Source: Colwellia sp. (lineage in GTDB: Bacteria; Pseudomonadota; Gammaproteobacteria; Enterobacterales; Alteromonadaceae). Taken from it: DNA of 64,000 nt. Location of the stretch: positions 1 through 64,000 of the forward strand of contig NZ_JABSOV010000002.1 in NCBI RefSeq assembly GCF_013215345.1, given 5' to 3'. Position 1 is the first letter of the stretch; each line of letters starts with the position of its first letter. The notes under the pieces are model-generated. The model was given only the letters and a program-made list of their open reading frames with translations, searched no databases and had not been told where the DNA came from. Both the position numbers and the translations under genes were made by a program. This document shows positions 18,198 through 26,319 of this stretch, in pieces.

Positions 18198-20693
18198 TTA
18201 AAAGTTAACGGTTACTTCATTTGAACATGCAGATGTTGCATCACAGATTTGGTAAATAAACTGGTTGCCATCTATGCGACGTTCACGGTCACGATAAATA
18301 CCCGCATTTTCAACGGTATCAATTTTTATACCATTACGGAAGATATCTACCATATCAGCTGTAGTACCTTGCCAAGTAATATCAACACGTAAGCGACCTA
18401 AACGAGATTTATATGCACGTTTAACCGCAGCTTCAATATTGGCTGATGATACACTTACCGACATAGTTTCGCTGCTGTTTAAGCCTTCACTATCAGTCAC
18501 GGTAAGAGTAACGTCATAGTTACCCGTTGCTGCGAAAGTATGCACAGGATTTTGTTCAGTCGATACTGTACCGTCACCGAAGTTCCAGTCCCAGCTAACC
18601 ATATCGTCATTTCTATCAGAGCTATTATCAGTAAAGGTAGCGGTTAGTTGTTCAGCTTCATAAGTAAAGCTAACCTCTGGTGCGCTCGGTAGTGCTTCAC
18701 CAAGACCAGTAATGGTAAGTGCCCAATTATTTAGTGTTCCGGTGTCAGCTGCCGCATTATCGCTAACAGTTAATACCCAGTCGCCAGTTGCTACTTCGCC
18801 ATTGAATGCAGCTGAACTAAAGGTACTATCGATGTTATCGTTGCTGCCACCTGAGCCACTGTGTAATGCTGCAGTACTACCTGCAGGAGAAGTTAACATA
18901 ACCGTTAAATCACCAATCCAAGTGTGAGTGATATTTACATAAATATCAGAGGCAAATACGGTAATATCATCGGAAACATTAATGCTTGACGTTATACCTG
19001 TAGCATCGTTGTCTGGAATATTAACAAGGGTGTCATTAGTGTAAGTAAACTCATTCAAACCTTGTGGGTTAACCATTAAGCGAACGGTAGATTCTTTGAC
19101 CAAATCACCACTGGTTGCTGTTACCGTAAAGCTATATTCGCCCCATTGTGTTTCAGCTGTGGTTGGCACTGTTAATTCAAATGTAGCTCCAGGCGTTGCG
19201 GTATCGGTTGATAGTGTTGCGCCACCTAATGAATCCGCTAAAGTTAGATTAACTTCGCCAGTCCAATCGGCAATTGAACCAACATCGAAACTGTAAATCG
19301 CTGTTTCGCCGGCTGTAATAACACTTGAACCAGGTGTTGGTGATAGTGTGAAGCCAGGGGTTGGATCGGCATTTTCAAGTGCACTTCTAACGTTTAAGCG
19401 TTTACCTGATACAGTTTTTCCGGCAAGTGCGGCGTTATCATCACCTGAGCTCATCAATAACGCTTTCATTTCAACTGCGCTTAGTTCAGGGTTCACTGAC
19501 CATGCTAGCGCTGCGGCACCAGTTACGTGTGGCGTAGCCATTGAAGTACCTGAAAAGGAAGCATAGCCACCACCTGGTACTGTTGATAGAATGTCTGAGC
19601 CAGGCGCACCTAAATCAACTGTGGTTAAACCCCACTGTGAGAAACCAGACATGTCATCAGTATGCGTTGTACTGGCGACGGATAGTACTGAGTCATGTGG
19701 ATAGCCAGAAGGATAGCTTGCTTGTGCATCATTGTCAGAAGCACTGTTACCTGCAGCTGCAACAAATAGAATATTCGCTTGTTCAGATGAAGTAATTGCG
19801 TCAGAAAGTGCTTGGCTAAAACCACCGCCACCCCAGCTATTGTTGGTTGCACGTACGTTTACACCATTATTTTTTAAATCAACAAAATAATCAATACAGG
19901 TTAAAGCATCTGAAAGGCTACCTGAGCCAGATGAATCAAGGAATTTACAGCCAATAATTGAAACATTGTGGTTAACACCAACAACACCTAAACCATTATT
20001 GCCTGTTGCACCGATAGTACCTGAAACGTGACTGCCGTGTCCTTGATCATCCATAGGATCACCAATACCGGTAATAGCATTGATACCATGAATATCATCG
20101 ATATAGCCATTACCGTCGTTATCAATACCATCACCTGCGATTTCTGCAGGGTTAGTCCAGATATTTGCCATTAAATCGGGGTGGCTATGATCAACACCAG
20201 TATCAATAACACCAACAATCACATCATGACTACCTGTTGAGATATCCCATGCTTCAGGCGCATCGATATCAGCATCTGCTACACCACCTGTTTGACCTGT
20301 ATTATTCATACCCCAAAGATCAGCGAAGCTAGTATCGTCAGGCGTTACGCTGGCAGTAACAATATAGTCAGGCTCTGCATATAACACCGCTGGATTTTTA
20401 CGCAGCTTTTCAAGGGCATTTTTTACTGAAACACCATTAAGGCTGAATTTCGCTATGCGGCCTTTTTTTAAGTTGCGATATTTATCATCTATTTCATCAT
20501 TGTTTAAGTCCGAAATTCTTGCTTGGACAATGCTACGAGCATTGCGTCGGTCAAGTTTAGATGCAGTGTCTTTATAGACAACAATAATAGAGTCTGACTT
20601 ATAACTAGGGCTTTGTGCTGAGCTGAGCTCTATTGATGCATTCGCCAATACAGGTATTAACGCTAATGTTAGCGCTGATAATTTTGCTTTCAT
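18198..20693 (-). CDS. secreted subtilisin-like serine protease with P and PKD domains
   Basis: This is an extracellular S8 family protease of 831 aa. Domains in order (ORF-track numbering): signal peptide to about 27; inhibitor-I9-like propeptide, about 35-118; catalytic domain with Asp168 (VIDTGVDHSHPDL), His223 (GHGSHVSG), the oxyanion Asn (NNSWGGG) and Ser388 (GTSMATPHV); then a proprotein-convertase P domain (ITHTWIGDLTVML; NNWALTITG), a PKD domain (WDWNFGDG; YDVTLTVTDS), and a C-terminal beta module (IFRNGIKI). P and PKD domains commonly mediate substrate binding or help with maturation. I prefer the start MKAKLSAL, preceded by GGAG, over the ATG four codons upstream. Cysteine pairs are few. 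The target is unknown; the curli operon begins about 800 bp away, divergently. Confidence 0.95.
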   Translation of the reverse strand: MKAKLSALTLALIPVLANASIELSSAQSPSYKSDSIIVVYKDTASKLDRRNARSIVQARISDLNNDEIDDKYRNLKKGRIAKFSLNGVSVKNALEKLRKNPAVLYAEPDYIVTASVTPDDTSFADLWGMNNTGQTGGVADADIDAPEAWDISTGSHDVIVGVIDTGVDHSHPDLMANIWTNPAEIAGDGIDNDGNGYIDDIHGINAITGIGDPMDDQGHGSHVSGTIGATGNNGLGVVGVNHNVSIIGCKFLDSSGSGSLSDALTCIDYFVDLKNNGVNVRATNNSWGGGGFSQALSDAITSSEQANILFVAAAGNSASDNDAQASYPSGYPHDSVLSVASTTHTDDMSGFSQWGLTTVDLGAPGSDILSTVPGGGYASFSGTSMATPHVTGAAALAWSVNPELSAVEMKALLMSSGDDNAALAGKTVSGKRLNVRSALENADPTPGFTLSPTPGSSVITAGETAIYSFDVGSIADWTGEVNLTLADSLGGATLSTDTATPGATFELTVPTTAETQWGEYSFTVTATSGDLVKESTVRLMVNPQGLNEFTYTNDTLVNIPDNDATGITSSINVSDDITVFASDIYVNITHTWIGDLTVMLTSPAGSTAALHSGSGGSNDNIDSTFSSAAFNGEVATGDWVLTVSDNAAADTGTLNNWALTITGLGEALPSAPEVSFTYEAEQLTATFTDNSSDRNDDMVSWDWNFGDGTVSTEQNPVHTFAATGNYDVTLTVTDSEGLNSSETMSVSVSSANIEAAVKRAYKSRLGRLRVDITWQGTTADMVDIFRNGIKIDTVENAGIYRDRERRIDGNQFIYQICDATSACSNEVTVNF

Positions 20694-21489
20694 TTTTTGC
20701 TCCATGTTTTAATTAATATCATGTTTAAAGTATTTTTAACCTAGGGGGTAATTACTAGGCAGTATGCTTTTATTTTAACTTTTCTACTTACTATGGATTT
20801 GTGCAACGTCATTACTTTAATCATAAAAATAGGCTTGTTTCTATAGAAAGCGGATAAACACGACTTTTTCATGACTTTAAGTGGCGTTTCTAATGGTTTT
20901 TACTACTTTTTTACTACTTTTTATTTAGTAGTTATTAGAGTGACTTTACTAGTCCTTTTGTATTGGTTTTTGATTTTCAATCTACAATTCTCTTTAGGGA
21001 TTTTGTATGTTTATCGTTTATCTATCTGTTTTAATAGCTTTAAATTGGAATACTAAAATAGGGTGATATTTATTGTTAACAGAATGTTGTAGAGTTTTTA
21101 ACGCAACGAACTAAAGCTAACTTAGCTTATGTTTGGATTGTTTAGGTTTGTGGGGAGAATCTAGATGAAGTGCTTATTTATAATTGTTTAGTGATTGTGA
21201 AAAGCCGAAATAACACCAATTAAGTTAGGTGTTATATCCATCGATAAGGTCAGTTGGCTACAGTGATATAGATAAAGGTATTTACCATAAAACCTTTGCA
21301 TAACACGACAAAATTATCTTAATAATACTACTTGTTTTTTTAACCATACCATTGGTTATTGTTGTTAAAACTACTATGGAAAGATGAAAACGACACTAGC
21401 AGTTAAAACCATAAACTGCTTATCTATTAAAAATAATCTTTGTGAGTTAATTGTTTGCTTACATAAAACAAAAAGAATAGGGATATATT
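20694..21489. other. 796-bp AT-rich intergenic region upstream of the curlin gene
   Basis: I find no convincing gene here. The 61-aa ORF at 20871-21056 is a hydrophobic low-complexity translation without a ribosome binding site. Visible structure: a TTTTTACTAC repeat, twice plus a related third unit, at 20897-20931; and a palindrome TAACACC/GGTGTTA with a 10-base loop at 21211-21234. The region separates the divergent subtilase and curlin genes and presumably holds both promoters. Its size fits a heavily regulated curli promoter. I could not place a convincing -10/-35 pair. Confidence 0.5.
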
Positions 21490-22944
21490 GTGAATTTTAA
21501 TAAATCAATAATCACTTGTGCTGTTGTTATGGCACTCGGTCTAAGTCAAACGGCTTTTGCGGCTGAAGCAGCGAAAGAAGAAAAATCAGTAGCTGCTATT
21601 CAATCAGATCTGATGGTTAATGCCTTAGGTAATGTGATTATCTTGTCACAAACTTCTAGCGAAGGTTCAAATGTTGGTAATGAAACGACTATTTTTCAAG
21701 AAGGTGATGTAAACGGCACGGACTTTACTGTAATAGGTGAAGGTAATGTCGCTGAAATCATTCAAATAGGCACTGACAACCTAGTCGTTGGTACTTTTAA
21801 TGGCAATAATAATGAGCTCTACATTGCACAAGATGGTGAAATTAACGAAACTGAAAATAACGTCACAGGTGATGAAAACAGCGTTGAAGTGACTCAGCTA
21901 GGTGTGGGTTACTTAGGTTTTGGTAATCGTGCGATCAACGAAATAGTTGGTGATGGTAATGAAGTTGTTATTGACCAAGGTGAAGGCGGTCATTGGGCTA
22001 TTAACTCAGAAATAACGGGTTCTAATAATACTATTGATATTGTGCAAGATGGTGAATGGAATGAGAGCTACTTAACGAGTATTGTCGGTGATGACAATGC
22101 CATTGAAGTGACTCAAGATGGCTATTGGAGTGTTACAACTATCTCTTCGATTGAAGGTGATGCCAATGAGTTATCGATTGAACAAGAAGGCGATCGAAAT
22201 AAGATTACTATTGCTTCAATTGAGGGCGATGAAAAAGAAATTTCTATCGACCAAGAAGGTAATGACAACATCGTTGAATCTTCGATATATACAGGGATGT
22301 CTAACTCTGTAGATGTCATGCAAAACGGTGATGGCAACAGTGCCAGCTTTGATGCCATTGGTGATGATAACGACTTTAATTTCATCCAAGTAGGCGACAG
22401 CAATATTAGTTACATTGCTACTATTGGTATGAATAATGAGTACAGCTCTGTGCAAGTAGGTGACTTAAACGAAAGCCATGTGATGAACTTTAATGGTGAT
22501 GATAACGACATTGACGTGATGCAATCAGGTAGTGAAAATGTTGTTGTTGTGCAAGCTTCAGCTGAGAATAATGAGTTACTTACCAGCGAAAATGATATCG
22601 ATATATCTCAAACAGGTTTTGCTAATGACGCTGTAGTTATGTTGAGTACGATTATTGATAGTAATGCAAATACCATTGATATTGATCAAACAGGTGAGCT
22701 GAACTCATTAGATATTTTAGTTGAAGGTAGCAACCATCAAATTGGTATCGAGCAAATAGGAGATGAAAACTTAATCACTGGCGAGGGTGGTGACACCATG
22801 CTCATCGGTGGCAACAATATTACCTTTAATATCAGCCAAATAGGTAATGGCAACATTGTTGAAGGCTCCTTTATCAGTGATTCAGGTGTAGTTTCTATTA
22901 CCCAACTAGGTGATTGGAATACTGCTGTTATTGTTCAGCAATAA
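21490..22944 (+). CDS. csgA: long acidic curlin (CsgA/CsgB-like amyloid subunit)
   Basis: This is a secreted amyloid-fibre subunit. The 484-aa protein has a signal peptide (cleavage near AFAAEA), then about 18 tandem curlin repeats of 22-23 residues built on G-x-x-N-x-[IV]-x-[IV]-x-Q-x-G-x-x-N (for example GDANELSIEQEGDRN). Two repeats are disturbed by insertions of about 10 residues. E. coli CsgA has five repeats in about 150 aa, so this is roughly three times longer. The mature protein is very acidic: Asp and Glu fill many of the variable positions, with only about six Lys/Arg. The start codon is GTG, with AGGGA 7 bases upstream. csgE, csgF and csgG follow. No separate csgB nucleator or csgC is present in the window, so it may serve both roles. 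Confidence 0.93.
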   Translation: MNFNKSIITCAVVMALGLSQTAFAAEAAKEEKSVAAIQSDLMVNALGNVIILSQTSSEGSNVGNETTIFQEGDVNGTDFTVIGEGNVAEIIQIGTDNLVVGTFNGNNNELYIAQDGEINETENNVTGDENSVEVTQLGVGYLGFGNRAINEIVGDGNEVVIDQGEGGHWAINSEITGSNNTIDIVQDGEWNESYLTSIVGDDNAIEVTQDGYWSVTTISSIEGDANELSIEQEGDRNKITIASIEGDEKEISIDQEGNDNIVESSIYTGMSNSVDVMQNGDGNSASFDAIGDDNDFNFIQVGDSNISYIATIGMNNEYSSVQVGDLNESHVMNFNGDDNDIDVMQSGSENVVVVQASAENNELLTSENDIDISQTGFANDAVVMLSTIIDSNANTIDIDQTGELNSLDILVEGSNHQIGIEQIGDENLITGEGGDTMLIGGNNITFNISQIGNGNIVEGSFISDSGVVSITQLGDWNTAVIVQQ

Positions 22945-22967
22945 TTGCAATTAATAGGTATTTGAAT

Positions 22968-22990
22968 AAGGGGCTTATGGCCCCTTTTTT
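22968..22990 (+). terminator. terminator/attenuator between curlin gene and csgE
   Basis: AAGGGGC and GCCCCTT pair around a 5-base loop (TTATG), followed by T residues. It ends 10 bases before the csgE start codon. It probably stops most curlin transcripts while letting some read through into csgEFG. Confidence 0.85.
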
Positions 22991-23000
22991 CTATCATAAT

Positions 23001-23393
23001 ATGACTAAATATATATCTTCCTTGTTGGTAGCTATTACCCTGTTATTTACTTCTTTTTGCCATGCGACTAGCGAAGTCGAAATTGGTGGTTTGCTACTTG
23101 ATAATACGAAGAGCCGTTTAGGTCATGATTTTTATCATGAGTTCAGTCAGTTATGGCGAGATATTCCTAATACGCAAGGTATCAATGTGCAAATAATTGA
23201 GCAACTTGTACCAAGGGCAGGTACTAGACTTAGCCTTAGGCTGAATGGTCGAACCATTTATGTTACCCATTTTGGCCGCCGGCAAACACCTGTTAAAGAA
23301 AAAGTAGAACAAGCGATATTTATATTGATTGATGCCATGAAAAGGTCTCAATATCAACAGGATAGTCTTGATATGGCTGGAGATGGTTGGTAG
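23001..23393 (+). CDS. csgE: curli specificity factor CsgE
   Basis: CsgE is the periplasmic adaptor that caps the CsgG secretion pore and directs curlin subunits to it. I start at MTKYISSLLVAI, giving a 130-aa precursor with a signal peptide ending near CHA; E. coli CsgE is 129 aa. The core VEIGGLLLDNTKSRLGHDFYHEFSQLW is characteristic. The ORF-track start, 29 codons upstream, lies within the curlin coding end and the terminator hairpin and is not credible. It slightly overlaps the longer csgF reading frame and is 29 bp from the preferred csgF start. Confidence 0.93.
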   Translation: MTKYISSLLVAITLLFTSFCHATSEVEIGGLLLDNTKSRLGHDFYHEFSQLWRDIPNTQGINVQIIEQLVPRAGTRLSLRLNGRTIYVTHFGRRQTPVKEKVEQAIFILIDAMKRSQYQQDSLDMAGDGW

Positions 23394-23422
23394 TCATTAA
23401 TAGAATCAGAAAGGTAGTAATA

Positions 23423-23839
23423 ATGAAGAAGTTAATTTTGGCGTTAGTGATTAGCATTAGCGTAAGTGGTTATACATCGGGTTCTGAATTGGTTTACAAA
23501 CCCATTAACCCAAGTTTTGGTGGCAGCCCATTAAACGGCAATTTTTTGTTAGGTAAAGCGCAAGGCCAAAATAAACATAAGGCACCGCAAAGTACGAAAA
23601 GCTTTGAGGAAAAAGTAGCCAATGCCATTGAACGTGCAACTATCAGCGATATTGTCCGAAAATATAAAGATACAGTATTAGGTGAAAGTGCGGTCATTAA
23701 TAATGCTGAAGATAGTACTTTTATTAGTGGCGATTATCAAATTGATATTTTATCGTCTAATAGTGACACTATCACTATAGAAATCACTGATTTATTGACA
23801 GATAAAGTGACCATAATTGAAATACCGAAGTTTGGGTAA
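23423..23839 (+). CDS. csgF: curli assembly protein CsgF
   Basis: CsgF sits at the outer-membrane CsgG pore on the cell-surface side and couples secretion to fibre nucleation. The preferred start MKKLILALVIS has AAGG upstream and gives 138 aa, the same length as E. coli CsgF. After the signal peptide comes the family N-terminus ELVYKPINPSFGGSPLNGNFLL, the part that inserts into the CsgG channel. The C-terminal part (DYQIDILSSNSDTITIEITDL) is the surface-exposed domain. csgG begins 16 bp after the stop. Confidence 0.94.
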   Translation: MKKLILALVISISVSGYTSGSELVYKPINPSFGGSPLNGNFLLGKAQGQNKHKAPQSTKSFEEKVANAIERATISDIVRKYKDTVLGESAVINNAEDSTFISGDYQIDILSSNSDTITIEITDLLTDKVTIIEIPKFG

Positions 23840-23855
23840 CTCAGTGAAAAACTCA

Positions 23856-24644
23856 ATGAAAATGCCAATGAAAATAATTATGCTAGTAGGCTTACTCAGC
23901 TTATTATCGGCCTGTAGCGTACTTGAATCGACCAGTCGCCTCATTCCGCCAGACAAGTCGTTAGCGACAAAGATGATGCCATTAGAAAGCTTTAAGGAAC
24001 TTAAGGCGCTACCTAAACCTAAAGGCGCAATACCTGTTTCGGTTTATGCTTATCGAGACCAAACCGGTCAATACAAACCACAAGCCAATGTAAGCTCATT
24101 CTCTACCGCGGTAACACAAGGGGCAACATCTATTCTGATGCAAGCATTAAGCGATTCTGATTGGTTTTTACCGGTGGAACGTGAAGGTTTACAAAATGTA
24201 TTAACTGAGCGAAAAATTACCCGTGCGGCAAATAAAGCTAACAAAGCCACAGAACATATTGAATTACCGCCATTAACTTCGGCAAAAATACTCCTTGAAG
24301 GCGGTATTATCAGTTATGACTCTAATACCAGGACCGGTGGCTTTGGTGCGGAATATTTCGGCATTGGTGCTTCTGAGCTTTATCGTGAAGATCAAATAAC
24401 GGTTTATCTGCGTGCCGTTGACGTGCGCACAGGACAAGTACTGGTGTCAGTATCAACCAATAAAAAAGTATTGAGTCAAGAAATGCGTGCTGGTTTTTTC
24501 CGCTATGTTAGTTTTAAGCGCTTAGCTGAAGTTGAAGGCGGCTTTAGTGACAATGAGCCTATGCATGTTTGTGTGCAACAAGCGATTGAAAAAGCCATTA
24601 CCGAATTAGTGATTAAAGGTATAAAGAGAAACGTTTGGCGCTAA
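23856..24644 (+). CDS. csgG: curli secretion channel lipoprotein CsgG
   Basis: CsgG forms the nonameric outer-membrane pore for curlin export. The N-terminus has a lipoprotein signal with lipobox LLSAC, and the mature part contains PVSVYAYRDQTGQYKP, the SSFSTAVTQGATSILMQAL helix and WFLPVEREGLQNVLTERKI, all typical of the family. With the start MKMPMKII the precursor is 262 aa (E. coli 277). A GTG four codons upstream, or the ORF-track ATG inside csgF, are alternatives; no start has a strong ribosome binding site, which suggests coupling to csgF. A terminator shared with the convergent regulator follows. Confidence 0.94.
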   Translation: MKMPMKIIMLVGLLSLLSACSVLESTSRLIPPDKSLATKMMPLESFKELKALPKPKGAIPVSVYAYRDQTGQYKPQANVSSFSTAVTQGATSILMQALSDSDWFLPVEREGLQNVLTERKITRAANKANKATEHIELPPLTSAKILLEGGIISYDSNTRTGGFGAEYFGIGASELYREDQITVYLRAVDVRTGQVLVSVSTNKKVLSQEMRAGFFRYVSFKRLAEVEGGFSDNEPMHVCVQQAIEKAITELVIKGIKRNVWR

Positions 24645-24702
24645 TATTTAATGCGTTTGTTACAACTATCACTATAGCTTAAGTTTTTAGTTGCTTCGAT
24701 AT

Positions 24703-24733
24703 AAAAAAGCCAGTGACTGATCACTGGCTTTTT
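24703..24733. terminator. bidirectional terminator between csgG and csgD-like gene
   Basis: AAAAAAGCCAGTGA and TCACTGGCTTTTTA form a perfect stem around CTGA, with T-tracts on both strands, between convergent genes. Confidence 0.93.
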
Positions 24734-24772
24734 AATGTGTTAACCCACACTAGGATGGGGCACTTTTATATT

Positions 24773-25477
24773 TTAATTGATAGTAACGGCATAATTTAAT
24801 GTCCAACTAATCAATTCGATGCGATTTCTGGAACTGGTTTTTCGAAAAATACTGTAGAGGTGGGTTTTTACCGTATTAGGGCTGATGTGCAGCTGATCGG
24901 CAATTTCTTGATTTTTGGCTCCCGATGAAACCAAGCCAATTATGGTGTTTTCTCGTCGGGTAAGCCTAGGTAAGTGTGTGAGTCTCTTTGGGTCGAGAGC
25001 TGAGAGCAAGCTCGGTCGTCTCTCTTTTTTAAGTAGCTCATTCAATGCACTATTCATCGTTTCTCGCTTAAACCAGCGCTCATTTTTTTGTAGTTTGGTG
25101 ATACCACGTAAGATAATATCAAGACGATCATTGAGGTAAAAAATACCGGCAAGGCCTGATAATAACAACTTCTTTTCATCGAATTTATTTTTTGGCGCAT
25201 TAAAAAAAATAGTTCGTACGTTATGTATTGTTTTTTGTATGGCTAAGGGAATAACATCACCCCAAGTGCTGTGATATAAATCAATAAAAATTAAATTATA
25301 GCTTCTGCTTTGGCTGTCATCAGGTAATGATTTTTCTACTGTGGTATCAATGTTACAGGTTTGCACTAAACCAGTAAAATGATGAATTGAATGATGAAAC
25401 TCTCCTGTATTGATATTATTTTCGCTACCACTGATTAAAAAAAAGGCCTTGAGTTTAGGCGTATTAATTAAGCCCAT
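24773..25477 (-). CDS. csgD: CsgD-like LuxR-family transcriptional regulator
   Basis: This is a 234-aa regulator with a C-terminal LuxR helix-turn-helix (RLTRRENTIIGLVSSGAKNQ, then HISPNTVKTHLYSIFRK). The residues after it (RNRIELISW) resemble CsgD of enterobacteria (KNRTQAVSW), as does the middle segment GIFYLNDR. The N-terminal half is a degenerate receiver-like domain: IFIDLY stands where a phospho-acceptor loop would be, as in CsgD, which is not controlled by a standard kinase. It is convergent with csgG. The likely target is the curlin promoter 4 kb away; this is inference from family and location. GGAAG precedes the start by 9 bases. Confidence 0.87.
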   Translation of the reverse strand: MGLINTPKLKAFFLISGSENNINTGEFHHSIHHFTGLVQTCNIDTTVEKSLPDDSQSRSYNLIFIDLYHSTWGDVIPLAIQKTIHNVRTIFFNAPKNKFDEKKLLLSGLAGIFYLNDRLDIILRGITKLQKNERWFKRETMNSALNELLKKERRPSLLSALDPKRLTHLPRLTRRENTIIGLVSSGAKNQEIADQLHISPNTVKTHLYSIFRKTSSRNRIELISWTLNYAVTIN

Positions 25478-25770
25478 ATATGATATCTTCCTTGATGATA
25501 ATTTGTATATCTTTAAAAACTGACACTACTGTTAATTAATACCATGATACATTGATAACAAGCTATCTATATTTACATAAATGTAACATTTACGTGTACA
25601 GGTAAATACGGTAAAACCTCTAGCGGTAAATAATTGCCTGGCTAGCAACATACAGGGTTAAGATGATTTGACCTTGAGTAATGAAAGCTTCGACAGTTTC
25701 ATAAAAATAGCCAGTGCAAGCACTAAGGCTTTTAGTTAGAATATGCTTTTTATTTTCACCTGCACTGCGC
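25478..25770. other. intergenic region between csgD-like gene and epmC
   Basis: This region separates two divergent genes and contains no supported ORF beyond the upstream extension of epmC in the ORF track. It is AT-rich, and I find no clear regulatory site. Confidence 0.4.
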
Positions 25771-26301
25771 ATGCCATATCAATATCAAGATTTAATCCGT
25801 ATTTTTAATCATACTTTCACTACCAGCATGAATACTCAGTTGGTTAAAGGGGAGGATGAGCCTTTATATGCGCCAATAAGTGACACATGCGAACATCACC
25901 GCATAATTTTTGCTCATGGTTTTTTTGCGAGTGCTTTACATGAAGTTGCACATTGGTGTTTGGCTGGAGCTTCGCGGCGTTTATTGGAAGACTTTGGTTA
26001 TTGGTATATTCCAGATGGGCGTGATCAAGCGCAGCAACTGAAATTTGAACAAGTAGAAATAAAGCCACAGGCAATTGAATGGGCGTTTTGTGTTGCTGTA
26101 GGGAAAAAATTTGATGTCTCGGTAGATAACCTATCTGGCACGGGTAATACTGACCGTGTTGCATTTAAACAGGCTGTTTATCAGCAAGTGGAAATTTACT
26201 TAAGCTCAGGCTTCCCCCGTGATGCACAAATATATATTGCAGCGCTGGCTGACTTTTATCAAACGCCATTACCATTAACCAGAGTACAGTTTACGCTGTA
26301 G
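25771..26301 (+). CDS. epmC: elongation factor P hydroxylase EpmC (YfcM)
   Basis: EpmC hydroxylates the beta-lysylated lysine of elongation factor P, the last modification step after EpmA and EpmB. The preferred start MPYQYQDLIRIFN gives 176 aa (E. coli 182). Conserved segments are IIFAHGFFASALHEVAHWCLAGASRR, with the His and Glu metal-ligand candidates, DFGYWYIPDGRD and QVEIKPQAIEWAFCVA. The ORF-track start is a GTG 19 codons upstream and has no support. It heads a same-strand group with the NAD-kinase-like gene (18-bp gap) and yfcL. EpmC next to YfcL, MnmC and FabB is a conserved gammaproteobacterial neighbourhood. Confidence 0.94.
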   Translation: MPYQYQDLIRIFNHTFTTSMNTQLVKGEDEPLYAPISDTCEHHRIIFAHGFFASALHEVAHWCLAGASRRLLEDFGYWYIPDGRDQAQQLKFEQVEIKPQAIEWAFCVAVGKKFDVSVDNLSGTGNTDRVAFKQAVYQQVEIYLSSGFPRDAQIYIAALADFYQTPLPLTRVQFTL

Positions 26302-26319
26302 CATTAAGCAGATAAAATC

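Noticed and set aside
20871-21056. 61-aa hydrophobic ORF in the region upstream of the curlin gene
   Set aside because: It has no ribosome binding site, is low-complexity Phe/Tyr/Leu translation of AT-rich DNA, and ends in non-coding sequence. A transcript or conservation would be needed.
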